64,000 nt of DNA, from positions 385,997-449,996 of the forward strand of contig VXBA01001792.1 in assembly GCA_013399895.1 (NCBI GenBank), read 5' to 3'. The position numbers and the translations under genes are program-made. Below, piece by piece: positions 44,276-55,880 of the stretch. Under the pieces are notes generated by a model. That model worked only from the letters and a program-made list of their open reading frames with translations, was not told the DNA's origin and made no database searches. The DNA is from Serilophus lunatus. Its lineage: Eukaryota > Chordata > Aves > Passeriformes > Eurylaimidae. Positions within the stretch are counted from its first letter, which is position 1, and each line of letters starts with the position of its first letter.

Positions 44276-47258
44276 AGGTAATTGGGAAAGAACTCTTAAA
44301 ACACAAAGTTCAGGCAGAAGTACGTCAAGTATTGGGCTTCTTCAGATTTAGGCACCTGTATTGAATTTCAATTGTCAAATAGTCAAACCAGCACCAAATC
44401 CCCATAAAGAGTAAGTGCTCAGCCCATCTTAAGACAGGCTGGCCTCAGCTGTTTAGATGTGGGCTTAAATGACTCATTTAAGGCATTTAATTGGAAACCC
44501 CATGTCTCTACCTTACTCATCTTCCACTTTTAAACACTAAAAAAATCCCAGGCCAATCCTCTATTACTCTGTAACTCCGAAGTAATGCAGGTGGAATGCT
44601 GAGCAGCCTTTGTCTATAGGAGATTTATTCCTCAGAAATGCCATCACAGGCCAGCTGCTGGATAGCCAGGCTGTGACAGTCTACAGAGCTATCCTGACAG
44701 ATCCCTTAAAGCCTTTGTCTTGCCACATGGGATTGATCATTCCAGGAACAAGTCACACTCCCTATAAAAGGCAGTTGTGGTGCAAATTCTTCACGTACTA
44801 ATGCAGCCACCTCCTTCCAAAGCATTGTGACAGGACTTCCAGCATCCCTCTTGTGTTTGTTTTCCCTCAGGGGTTTATACTAAATACATTTTAAATATTG
44901 CTGTGACAGATCCTTTCTACTCTGAGACACGTGGGACATGAACCAGGAAGCACTTCAGCAGCCCAGATCTGTCTGTGCCTGCAGGTCATGGTGGCAAAAC
45001 CAAACAAGAGACTCCCACTGAGACCCAGAAAGGCTCCAGCCCAGTCCCAGACCCCACATCCTGCCTCATGAGCAACCAACACCAACTGTCACATCTCTTG
45101 TTCAGGCTCCAAAAACCAATCCCACTGCTCTCAGCTCCCTACAGTAATGTTGGACATCACCTTGTCCAGGTGATGATGGACATGCAGGGTGAGGTGACAC
45201 CCTCTTCTGTCCCTCTGAGAAGAATAACCTTCCATTACCACCTCTCTCACACTGCCTGCCCACTGAGACTCCAAGCCAGGCTGTCCAAAGCCACTGCTGA
45301 AGTGCACACTGTGCACGGGGAAGGGGATCCCTTCAGCCCCACACCTGGGAGGCCAAGGATGCTTTGGCCACACAGACCAGGTCAGAGCAGCTGGTGCAGG
45401 ACAACCCTCCTACTTCATGCCTCCTTCTTACCTGCACCTTTGGGTCTGTTGAAACCCTCTGCAAATAACCATCCACCAGCTCACACTCTGGCAGCAGTAC
45501 AGACAGAGGGACCTTTGACTGTGTCTGGGGGTTGAGCTTGTGGCCACCAGCACAGCCACGGCCAGCAGGAGGCCGGCTCAATTCCCAGCATCTCCTTTTA
45601 ATGAGCTCCTTCTGCAGCAATATTTTATCCCTCCTAATCCAGCCCATTTCCAACAAGTAATTAGCAATGTGTCTTTCTAAAGCGGCAAGAGCGTCCCGGA
45701 GAAGGAGATGGGTGTTTCATCTTTACTGCTGGCAGCCAGCTCTCGTACCCAGCGACCTGCAGGAACAGTTACCATGGAAAATGAAAGCAATCCAGATGAA
45801 CCACGGCTCCCTGCATCCAGGTATTGCTGCACCTCCACAAAGCATTACGTGGATGGTTTGGAATTGCCGCTACAAAACCAGTACCTTTCCAGACACAAAA
45901 GCATCGAGCGCAGAAACGTAAATTATTATATCCTGGATCTGACCTTCTCCTAATCAAAATGTAAACACCTTTGAAAAACCACACTGAGCATCTGCTGCTG
46001 GAGCTAGATTTGGGCTTTTGAGACACTGCTGCAATCCACGGCTGGCTGAGCATTTGATGTATTTCATCATCCCCCCCCCCAGTCTCAGGTCTGGTTTCTG
46101 GTACCTGGCGATGCAGAAAAGCCCAAGTGACAGGACAAGAGCCCAACAGCTGCCACGCTGCAGTGCCACTCATGAGCCTGGCATGGAACACAGCAGGCAA
46201 ACGCCACAGTCCATTGAAACAGAGCCATCAAAACAAACACAGAAATAAATGGGGGGGAAAAAAGCAGAGAGCCAAGGTACAAACAAGTGCCGTGGAATCC
46301 AACCCAAAACAGGCACCTTAGCACAATGATCCAGAAAGGAATTGAGATGAATAACAAGAAAGCCAGAAACCCCTCGTTCCCGCCCAGACAATAATTTATT
46401 ACACAGCCTGCTTCCCTGGAATAAGCAATTCGTTGTGGTTGGGAAGTGGATCTTTTTCTTTCTTCTTTTTAAACAAAACCACCATCACCTTTAGAAACAT
46501 AAAATGTTTTAAGGTGTCAAAACTGTGCATGAGGTTGGAGCAGTTTTCCACCAGATGGGACTTTCTTGCTTGTGAAGGATGTTATTAAGAAAAAAACCAA
46601 ACCAGCATACAACTAAGAAAAGCACTGTCTGAACTTCAGGAAGTGAGTTGAAGTGGGTTTGTGGACTCACCCTGTGGTAGGATGCTCCACTGCATGGGAT
46701 GTCAGGGCAAGGAGACTGTCAGAGCACCCTTCTGGCTGCAGCACAACAGCAAGGTACACTCCTGTTCCCAGATTTTCATACAAATTCAATATACACAAAT
46801 ACATCAGCATTTCTAGATATAAAATCTGAAACAGGTCATAAAAAGCCTCCAACCACCAACCCTCTGAACAGGCTGAGTTTTATAACCTATTTTTGCACTG
46901 GCTGATGGTACAAACTGTGACTTAGGTCAGATGTAGTCCATTTCCACATTCCCCTGCTTCTACTAAAAGCTAATGGAACAAGAGCCCACGTTACATCTTA
47001 TTCTTGCTACTTTTCACCTTTGCAAAGAAAACGTTTGCCAGATAAAAAGACTGAGCAATTATCATGAATCATTGAAGAAACAGCAAAAAGTAAAAAAAAA
47101 ATTCACACATGCTCCACGGTCTCCTCTTTGGAGCTGCACTCCTCAGACAGCACATGGCAGGCTGGGTAGGATGTGACGGCTGCAAGGACTATGACAGAAG
47201 GCATGAATCAAGGATGTTTTCCTGCTACAAGAGCTTGTGAATGTACATCATGCACATA

Positions 47259-47274
47259 TGTGTGTGTGTGTGTC
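47259..47274. repeat. (TG)n dinucleotide run
   Basis: About eight TG units, short. Confidence 0.9.
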
Positions 47275-47892
47275 CCTCTAGGGTGGAATCCTCAGGCAAC
47301 CACAACACTTGCTATTTGCCCAGCTATTCCAGAATCCAGGAGGAGCCATGATCCCATGGAAGCAGCAGCCAGGGTGCAAAGCTCCCCTGTGCAGGCAGAC
47401 AGCACAGCCCACGTCCTAAACAAAAGCATCACAATAACAAGCTGATCCACACACCTCGGGATCACACGTTTCGCCAGGCGCCGCGCATCGTCCTTTGTAA
47501 ACAACCAAAGGGAAACCATTATCAGCAGGGAGATCTTTTCTTTTCCAGGCAATATAACGGGCACTTGGGCTGTGAAAAGCTCTGTAATCCTAAAAGACAC
47601 ATTCAACTCCAAGTTGAGATGTCAACCTGCTGAAGTAAATCCATCCCGCCGGTGGCTGCCAGCGGGGAGGGATGGGGTGGGAGCAGCACAGCCTGGTCAG
47701 CAGCAGGGCAGGCGTGGAGGCTGCTTAATCCCTATTAAATCATGCCTGCAGTTCGCTGGCAAAAAGCATTTTTGTGCCCATACACCAGCGTGTAGCAGCA
47801 TTCAGAGGACATACCTTGGCCACCTGCCCAAATTCTGCCACTCCGGCTGGATTGCGGGAGGAGGAGCCAGCTGGTCCTCTCGTCCTGGGAAT

Positions 47893-48565
47893 TACAGGAT
47901 CTCAGAATGGCTTGGGTTGGAACAAACCTTCAAAGGCCATCTAGTCCAGCCTCATGCCACAGGCATGGAAACCTTCCACTGCCACAGGTTGCTCCAAGCC
48001 CTGTCTAACCCAGACCTGGATACTTTCAGGGATGGGGCAGCCACAGCTTCTCTGCCCAACCTGTGCCAGGGCCTCCCCACCCTCACTGTGAAAAACTTCT
48101 TCCCCATATCTAGACTGAATTTCCCCTCTTGAAGTTCAAAATAGCATGCCCTAACCTATCACTGCAGGCCCTATGCAAAAGTCTGTTCCCATCTCTCTTA
48201 AAGACCCATTTAAATATTGAAAGGCCACAATAAGGTCTCCCTGGGTCCTTCCCTTCTCCAGGTGAACACCCCCCAGCTCTCCCAGCCTGGCTCCAGAGCA
48301 GAGGGGCTGCAGCCCTGGGAGCATCTCCCTGGCCTCCTCTGCACTCTCTCTGCAGCAGCTCCAGGTCCTTGTGCTGTTGTTCCCAGGGCTGGAGCAGCTC
48401 TGCAGGTGGGGTCTCACCTGAGAGGGCAGAAGGGCACAAACCCCTCCTCTCCAGCTGCCCACGCAATCCTCAGGATTGCTCCTCTTGGACTGATCCCAGG
48501 TGTTGCCTCAGCGCAAGCGTAGCACCAGCACCTGGCTTTGTTGAACCTCATGAGGTTCCCATCCT
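47893..48565 (-). mobile_element. CR1 LINE, longer copy (about 670 bases)
   Basis: Left end TCTCAGAATGGCTTGGGTTG; then CTGCCACAGGTTGCTCCAAG, GGGGCAGCCACAGCTTCTCT, the distal block with CTCTCCCAGCCTGGCTCC and finally CACCTGGCTTTGTTGAACCTC. It covers the same element region as 22677-23405 and, in reverse, as 55115-55880. Confidence 0.9.
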
Positions 48566-49954
48566 CATGGAATATTGCCTCCAACCCCAGCAGCTGCTTC
48601 CCTTCACCATGGCTTTCCTCTTTTTGGAAACAAAACTCCTCTGTGCAACACGGCTGTGGGCAGGAGAGCCTCAGGTGACTCCCAAGTCCAACATTTTTGG
48701 AAGATGAGATAGGAATGAAGAAGCAAGATGGTTTCAGCAGCATCACCCACCTTCTGCACCATCAGCAGTGGAGAAAAGCAAATGTTCCTGGGGTTCCTGC
48801 TCCTCCAACCAAAGGATACACTCCTTCTCAGCCTCCAGTCTGAGGCTGTCTGGGATGGGGTTACACAAGCAAAGCAAGGAGGAGATCTGAAGGAGAAACA
48901 ATTTCCTGTGACCCAAGGCTGGCTCACTTACATACAGCATACTGCCTAACATGAGCTGCTGAACTGGAAATCACCCAGTAAACGTGTGCCAGTTTGCAAA
49001 GGAAAGTGTAAAATAACTTCCCATGTCCTCTCCGAGCTAGTTAAACTCATCTGGAAGACTCCATACCCAGATAAGCATATTCAAACAAATAAAATTCCCC
49101 AAAACTGCCTCTGGACCCCAGACTCCCCATCATTACTCTATCACATCCAAAGTCTAAGTTATAAAAGAGCAACAGATTGGCTTTTATGTCATGTCCACCC
49201 CGGGACCATCAGTCATTGACCTTATCAGTTCCCATACTGCAGCAGCAGGGAGATGAGATCCTCTAAACATTCCAGTGGAAAAGAACAAGAATTGGGATAA
49301 TTGGTAATTCTGTACATGTGGAAGGAAAGCAGAGGACATTTCCTCATAAAACTTCTGGTCTAGTAACAGTAAGTTAAGAGGCAGAGAACCAACCAAACAA
49401 AGGCCTGGGGGAGCACATAGGGACAGGGAATCCTGCGAGGTCAGTGCCCAACACCACACGAGCAGGTCCACAGTGGCAGAGGTGGCCAAGGAAAGGGGCA
49501 TCAGTGTCATGAAACCTGAGCTTTCCAGGACTGCTGTGCTTGCTTCTGGCTTCCTCCCCATTAAATATATCCACAACAGCTGCCTGCAAAGATGGGGAAA
49601 AAGCCACAAGCAGCATTCCTCTTGTCCTACCTACTTACTGACCCTTCTGCTTGGAAGAGAAGGATAGAGCCAGCAGGGTGTGCTGGCTCTGTCATATTTT
49701 GACACCAGACTGAGTCAGTCATGAAAGCTTTCCCTTCACCTAGGGCTGGACACAGTGTTCTCCTTAGCTCCTGCTCCTGGTGACATGGACTGGATGCGGT
49801 CCAGACAGCCAGTTTCCATCCAGCAAAGTGACTGCATTATGTAAAAGTGGCTCTCACTTCAACTTGAGGGACCATCCAAATTAAACTGAGATCCCTGAGA
49901 CTGTTGTAAGCAAAGAGCATCATCTAAAGACAGCTCTAACAACTTGAGAAGATC

Positions 49955-50170
49955 ACAGGATCCCAGATTGGTTTGGTTTGAAAGGGATCTCAAAGCTCAC
50001 CTTGTTCCACCCCTGTCACAGGCAGGGACACCTTCCACTTGACCAAGATGCTCCAAGCCCTATCCAACCTGGCCTTGGACACTTCCAGGGATGAGGCAGC
50101 CACAGCTTCTCTGAGAAACCTGTGCCAGGGCCTCACCACCCACACAGAGAAGAATTTCTTCCTAGGAGCC
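49955..50170 (-). mobile_element. CR1 LINE 3' fragment
   Basis: GATTGGTTTGGTTTGAAAGG near the terminal end, then CAGGCAGGGACACCTTCCAC, TATCCAACCTGGCCTTGGAC, ending in AAGAATTTCTTCCTAGG. Confidence 0.92.
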
Positions 50171-51268
50171 CTTGCAGACCCTAAATCCATTTTTCAGCCT
50201 TCAAGAATCTCCTGCCACATTCTCCCACATAGTTTCCCATTGCAATTAGGAGAGTGAATGTGATACCCAGGTGGACCCAGGTTTGTACTGGGCTCTCAAC
50301 AGCTGCCCCAGAAAGAGACATGATGCAGCACAGGCACCACAGCACCTCCCAAGGATCCCATGAGCCCAGGGGTGCTGCTGCATGGCAGGGATGGGCTCCA
50401 GCTCCCTGTGAACCCACCACAGTGACCAAAGTCCCAGCAGCAGGAACACCGAGCCCTGGACAGGTGGGGATCAGACCCTCCCCAAGCTTGGCTTTGCCCA
50501 ATCAGTATGTTCCAAGCCCACTAACTTAACCTTCCTCTCCAATGCATCCCCAGCTTGTAACTCTTTCCAGCAGCTCATGAGACAGCTTGAAGCAAACCAC
50601 TCAAAAAAGGCCTGCCTAAGGGAACCAGCCCAAAAATACCAAGCAAAGCACCTCCCCAGACAGGAATTTTTGGGAGTTACTGGCCAGCCACCAGCCTCCT
50701 TTTTGAGGCTTGAAGTGCATTTTTTCACAATCACATCCAGACTATCACCCTGCAGGGTGTTCTGTACCAGCAATGTGGTCACACATCTCCCCAAAAGCCC
50801 TTTCTGGGCAGCCCCACTCCCCGTTTTGTTACTCCCCTCTAAACTACAGTGAGTGAGGGGTGGCAAGAAGACAGCAATGGGGACGGGATGAGCAGCCTGA
50901 ATAACTCAAGGGTGCTGCCAGCACTGGCACAGCTGTATTTATTACCCAAGGGAGCTCTGGGTCTGATTAACAAGAGGTAAATGAAGTAGTTTAACTCGGC
51001 TGAGCGCCAGACAGCAGGACCAGGACAGGGAGGTGTTTGTTAACACAAAGCAAACAGAGAGGTAAGTACTTCCAGGACATGACAAGTAATCTGTTTTGAG
51101 ATGAACATGAGCTTTGGGAGTGTCTATTTACTCCCACCAGCAGCAACAACAATCAAGACAACTGACCACAAAAAAGACAGCCTTGGTATCCAGCAATCCT
51201 ATGTCCTAACACACCCTGCTGTCAGTGTCCTTGACACTAAATCCCTTCTGCCGACCTCGTGTCTTGGA

Positions 51269-51428
51269 TCACAGAATCACAAAACCAACCTTAAAGCTCA
51301 TCTCATTCCAACCCCCTGCCAAGGACAAGGACACCTCTCACTGTCCCAGGTGGCTCCAACCCAGCCTTGGACACTTACAGGGATGGGGCAGCCACAGCTT
51401 CTCTGCCCAACCTGTGCCAATGTCTTAC
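51269..51428 (-). mobile_element. CR1 LINE 3' end
   Basis: Starts ATCACAGAATCACAAAACC, then CCAACCCCCTGCCAAGGACA and GGGGCAGCCACAGCTTCTCT, breaking off after CCTGTGCCAATGTC. Confidence 0.92.
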
Positions 51429-52909
51429 TTGTGTGTTTGGATCCCCAGTCCATGGAGACACCTTGCTGCTGGTGAGCATTCCCACATGTCCATGACATCC
51501 AGAGGCAGCTCAAAGTCTTCCAGCACAAGGAACCATGGTGCCCTCAAGCCCCATGTGTTCCTCCTCCAGTGGGGGATGAGGGTCACATTTCCCCACTGTC
51601 ACGGTCACCAGAGGAAGAGAACTCCCCTCTGCAGAAGAAAAAGGCTGAACCTATCACATATTAACAGTAATAATTTTAAAAATCGCTTGTTTGCCAGTAG
51701 CCCAGCTTTGGCTCACTGGATTTTAAATAGTTTTGGTCATGACACTGCAGCCAAGATATTGGGAAGAAAATACTGAAAAAAATCTTTTACCTTTTTTTAG
51801 GGTTTGGTATTTTTAAACAAAGGACTTTTATGTCACAGTGATGTACTCTGAATTTCCACTGTTCTTCATTATGGTGTAAAATAACTAAAGAGAGATTTCA
51901 TTTTGGATTCAAACAGGACTTGACAGTATTTTGCTTGCTGTTTGAACAAAATAAAAATATCTGTTCTCATTGAAACCAGCTAAAAAAACCCTCTTATCCT
52001 CCACAACTACCCTAAGTATAATGATTTTAATACAGGCTAATTAAGTAAAAAAATAAAAAATACAGGTAGCATTACTGATTTGCTTTCTGGCCTGATGTTG
52101 AGAGGTATTCACAGTCTCTGAGGATAACTTGTGGTACCCACCCAAAGGATGCATCAGTGATTCAGGAAAAAAACCCCAAAGCATTTCTGTAAGTCACCTT
52201 TATGCTAGAAAGTCACAGAAACCTCAGGAATATTCATTCATACAATTAAAAAAAAAGAAAGGAGAATAAGGAAAATGGGAACCCACATTCCCCCCAAAAA
52301 AGGGGCACTGCTGCAGCTCCAGTTCTGCAGGCACACAAGGCTCAACCCCAGTGCCAGCTTTATCAGGCTTTATTCTCCCAGCACTGCCTCTGCTTTGGCT
52401 TGTTCCCAGCTCCTCCACGGGCTGCTCTGCCCGGGGAGAAAATATTTACTCTCTGGATTCTATCAGGCCCTGCACAAGATAACTCCCAGACAAAGCAGAC
52501 AAAGCTGCTGGAGTGATGCCCTGCTGCATCCTCTCCCACTCCCTTTCAGGTCAAACTGGATCTTGTACAGAACAAGGGGGAAAAAAAAAACACAAACAAA
52601 GCCAAAAACCAAAACAAAACAGGTTTTCAGGATAATGATGATGACTTGTCGTTTTGCAAACGCTCTGCCACCAAGCCCCCGTGGTGCTGCTAACCTCTGC
52701 TGATCCCATCAGGTGGTTTAATTGGGAAGCTTAGCAGTAAGCCCTGTTTCTGCAAGGAGACACCACGTTACATCAGGTTATTCACAGCCTGACAGGGACT
52801 GTGGAGGCCTTCAGATAGCACAGGGATAAATCCCAACCACAATTTTCAGGAAGAAAATTAAGTGTATGAATGGAGTGAACTCATCCCAAGTTGCAGTGTT
52901 TTGTTGCTG

Positions 52910-52994
52910 TTTTTTTTTTTTTAACGTTGAAGTACCTGTTAAATCCTGTTAACATGTGGCAAATCCCTGTCTTGCTGAAAAAAAAAAAAAAAAG
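52910..52994. repeat. Facing poly(T) and poly(A) tracts
   Basis: A run of about 13 T at 52910-52922 and 17 A at 52978-52994, 55 bases apart. They form a potential stem, and stand directly left of the polypurine repeat. Confidence 0.85.
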
Positions 52995-53062
52995 GAATTT
53001 GGCACCTCTAAAAGGCACCTGGCTTATATTTGTAGCCAAATAAACCCATTATGAACAGAAAA

Positions 53063-53308
53063 AGGGCAAGTAGAGAAGGGAGAAAGCACAGCAGGGAGGG
53101 CAAAAGGAAGGAGAAATGGGATAGGGAATAAAAAAGCACAACAGGGAACAAAAAAAAAATGGAAGAGGGAAACAAAAAATGGGATGGAGAACAACAACAA
53201 TAAAATGGAACAGGAGACAAAAAAATGGGATAGGGATAAAAAATGGGATTGGGAACAAAAGAAATGGGATAGGCAATTAAAAAAAAACAAACAGGACAGG
53301 CAACAATT
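53063..53308. repeat. Degenerate polypurine tandem repeat
   Basis: About 245 bases, nearly all A and G on the plus strand, made of roughly 20-27 base units around AAATGGGATAGGGAACAAA (clear copies at about 53114, 53159, 53177, 53223, 53240 and 53262). Three overlapping open frames on the minus strand with Phe/Leu/Ser-rich translations are produced by the stop-free polypyrimidine strand. Confidence 0.85.
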
Positions 53309-55114
53309 CTACATCAACGAGCAGAGCACAGAGTGTCACTGCACAATTTTCACCCATTAACTTTGGCCCTGTAATGCATGTGTACAATCAGGGCAGAGGG
53401 AAGAGGAGGGAGTTGTGATGAAGAGCAGGATTGCAAGGAAATCCCTGCAGGGGGCTGCCTGGAAAGTCTAGCAGGCTGGGACCACCAAACCCAGCAGGAT
53501 GGCCATGGGAGCAGCAAAGGCAGTTCACAAGTACCACACTCTGTCTGGCTACAAAACTCATTCTCAGGCTTTACCTACCCTGAGTGAGTGGGTGATGTTA
53601 TTAAAAGACAGACAATAAATTATACAGCAGCTTGGAAAAACCCGGGAAGCCTCTGGAGAGCCAAGGAAACCTGCACTATCTAGGGAAGCATGAGATTACA
53701 ATAATTAGGTCAGCTGGCGATAAGCCTTCTCAGTGCACACAGGCACTGCTGCCTTGCTAGAAAGTGGTGACAGCTCTGAGGAGCAGAGAAACCTCGCAGC
53801 AAAATGCCAGGGGCATGGAAAAATCTGGGAGCAGAAAGCCTTCTCCCAGCAGCAACCTGCAGCAGCTGCTCAGCTCCAGGTCTGAGGATCGGTGGGTGCA
53901 GGCTGGGAAACTCCGATGGGAAACTAGAAAATTCTTTCACTTTCAGACATGGTTCAGCACTCAAACGGTGACCCAAAGGAGTGTGTGGTTGCAAATCTTG
54001 GAAACAGCATCAAGACTTAGCCGGACGAAGGCCTGAGTGGGGAGGTTTGATACAGAAGCTGGCTCTGCGCTGAGCACAGGGGCGGATGAGAGGAGCGCCA
54101 GGGCTTACTTCAATCCAGAATAACTCCAGGATCTCACTTAGGCAGACATGCTCTTAGCCCTGACTTCCATGACAAAGCCACAAAGTCTTACTCCTAGCTT
54201 AATCAAAAGCAAAAGAAACTTCTTGAGAGCAGCCAAGTGGCCTGGAAGTCCAGGTTGACCTTTAGGAGAGGTAACAGACTGATGTGAGCTCAAGTATACA
54301 ACAGAGTGAGCAAAGCTGCCTGCTCCGTAAGGCAAAGGGGATGGGCCCGTGCAGGGAGGACTGAGCAGGGTATGAATGCACTTTTCACTGTACAAAGGCA
54401 GCTGGAAGCTTCTTATTACCCATCTCTTCCTCCCTGGATGGTTTGCCATCGGCTCTGCCCATCCTGGTCACCTCAGGGCTCAAAGACTTGAAAGAGCCCC
54501 AGCTACAGCCCCAGAGTGGGGGCTGGATTGAGATCACATCCAGATGTTTGACACCAAAATACGAAAACAGGAAAGGCAGACCAAAGAGAAGAGGATGTGC
54601 TTACTGCCCTGACTCCCTCTTCACTCTTTCCCTGACCTGTACCATCACCTATCTCTGAATTGCCCAAAGAATACAGGGGCCCAACCTCCAACCCAGAACA
54701 CAGAAACCAGTCACCTATTCCTTGGACTTTAGGGTCTCCCTCCAGGCACTGACTTGAATTAAACCCTCATCTTCAAAAAGACACTTTTTTCTTAACAGAG
54801 GAGGTGGGCACTCCTTCATTGGAGTCTTCAAATTTTTTTCTAAGCTGCTTCTTTCAGAACATCTCATCAAGATTCCTACCTCTCCTTGCGAACAGCAACA
54901 GATCCTCAGAGTAACCCAAACAAGAACAAGCAGCATGAGATGCCCTTGTGAAGCCTCAGTGCTTCCAGCCCACACAGCTGTGTTGATACCAACAAGTTTT
55001 TCCTACCAGTCACCTGCCAAGTGCTCCAACCTCTGCCCCCTCAGGTTTTGAGACCCTGGTGTGGTAAATAGAAAGTGATTTGAATTGCTTGTAGGAACAT
55101 TTCTGAGTGGCTTA

Positions 55115-55880
55115 GAGCAGGTCTGAAGACGTTAAAGGGATCCAGCAGGGTCATGCATATGGGTCTTAGTAATCCCAAGTGCAAATAGAGACTGGCTGGA
55201 GAATGGATTGGGAACAGCCCTAAGGAGAAGGACTTGGGGATGTTACTGGATGAGAAGCTCAACGTGCCCTGGCCGTGTTCACCAGGACCCACAAAACCCC
55301 CGTGCCCAGGGCTGAGCCCCCAGCGTGGGCAGCAGGGAAGGGGGGGATTCTGCCCCTCTGCCCCCTCAGGTGAGACCCCACCTGCAGAGCTGCCCCAGCC
55401 CTGGGAACAACAGCACAAGGAGTGCAGAGGAGGCCAGGGAGATGCTCCCAGGGCTGGAGCCACTCTGCTCTGGAGCCAGGCTGGGAGAGCTGGGGGGGTT
55501 CACCTGGGGAAGGGAAGGCTCCAGGGAGACCTTGGAACCCCTTCCAGAGCCTAAAGGGGCTCCAGGAGAGCTGGAGGGGGACTTGGGACAAGGGATGGAG
55601 GGATGAGACACAGGGAATGGCTTCCCACTGCCAGAGGGCAGGGTTAGGTGGGATACTGGGAAGGAATTCCTGGATGGGAGGGTAGGGAGGCCCTGGCACA
55701 AGTGGGGCAGAAAAGCTGTGGCTGCCCCATTCCTGGAAGTGTCCAAGTATTGGACAGGGCTTGGAGCAACCTGGAATAATGGAAGGCGTCCCACTGTTCC
55801 TTCCTGGCACTGGAGCTGGAATGAGACTGTCTTCAATGTCCCTTCCAAACCCAACTATTCCAGGATTGTATAATTCTATA
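55115..55880 (+). mobile_element. CR1 LINE, longest copy, with ORF2 C-terminal remnant
   Basis: From 55150 to 55265 the plus strand still reads as the C-terminal part of CR1 ORF2: LGLSNPKCK-type residues, a stop, then SPKEKDLGMLLDEKLN. After that comes the GC-rich 3'UTR (GCTCTGGAGCCAGGCTGGGA, TGGCTGCCCCATTCCTGGAA) and the end CAACTATTCCAGGATTGTATAATTCTATAAA with a decayed terminal repeat. An in-frame stop and frame breaks make it inactive. Confidence 0.88.

Noticed and set aside
53008..53290. Three overlapping minus-strand open frames with hydrophobic Phe/Leu/Ser translations resembling membrane proteins
   Set aside because: Produced by the stop-free polypyrimidine strand of the tandem repeat.
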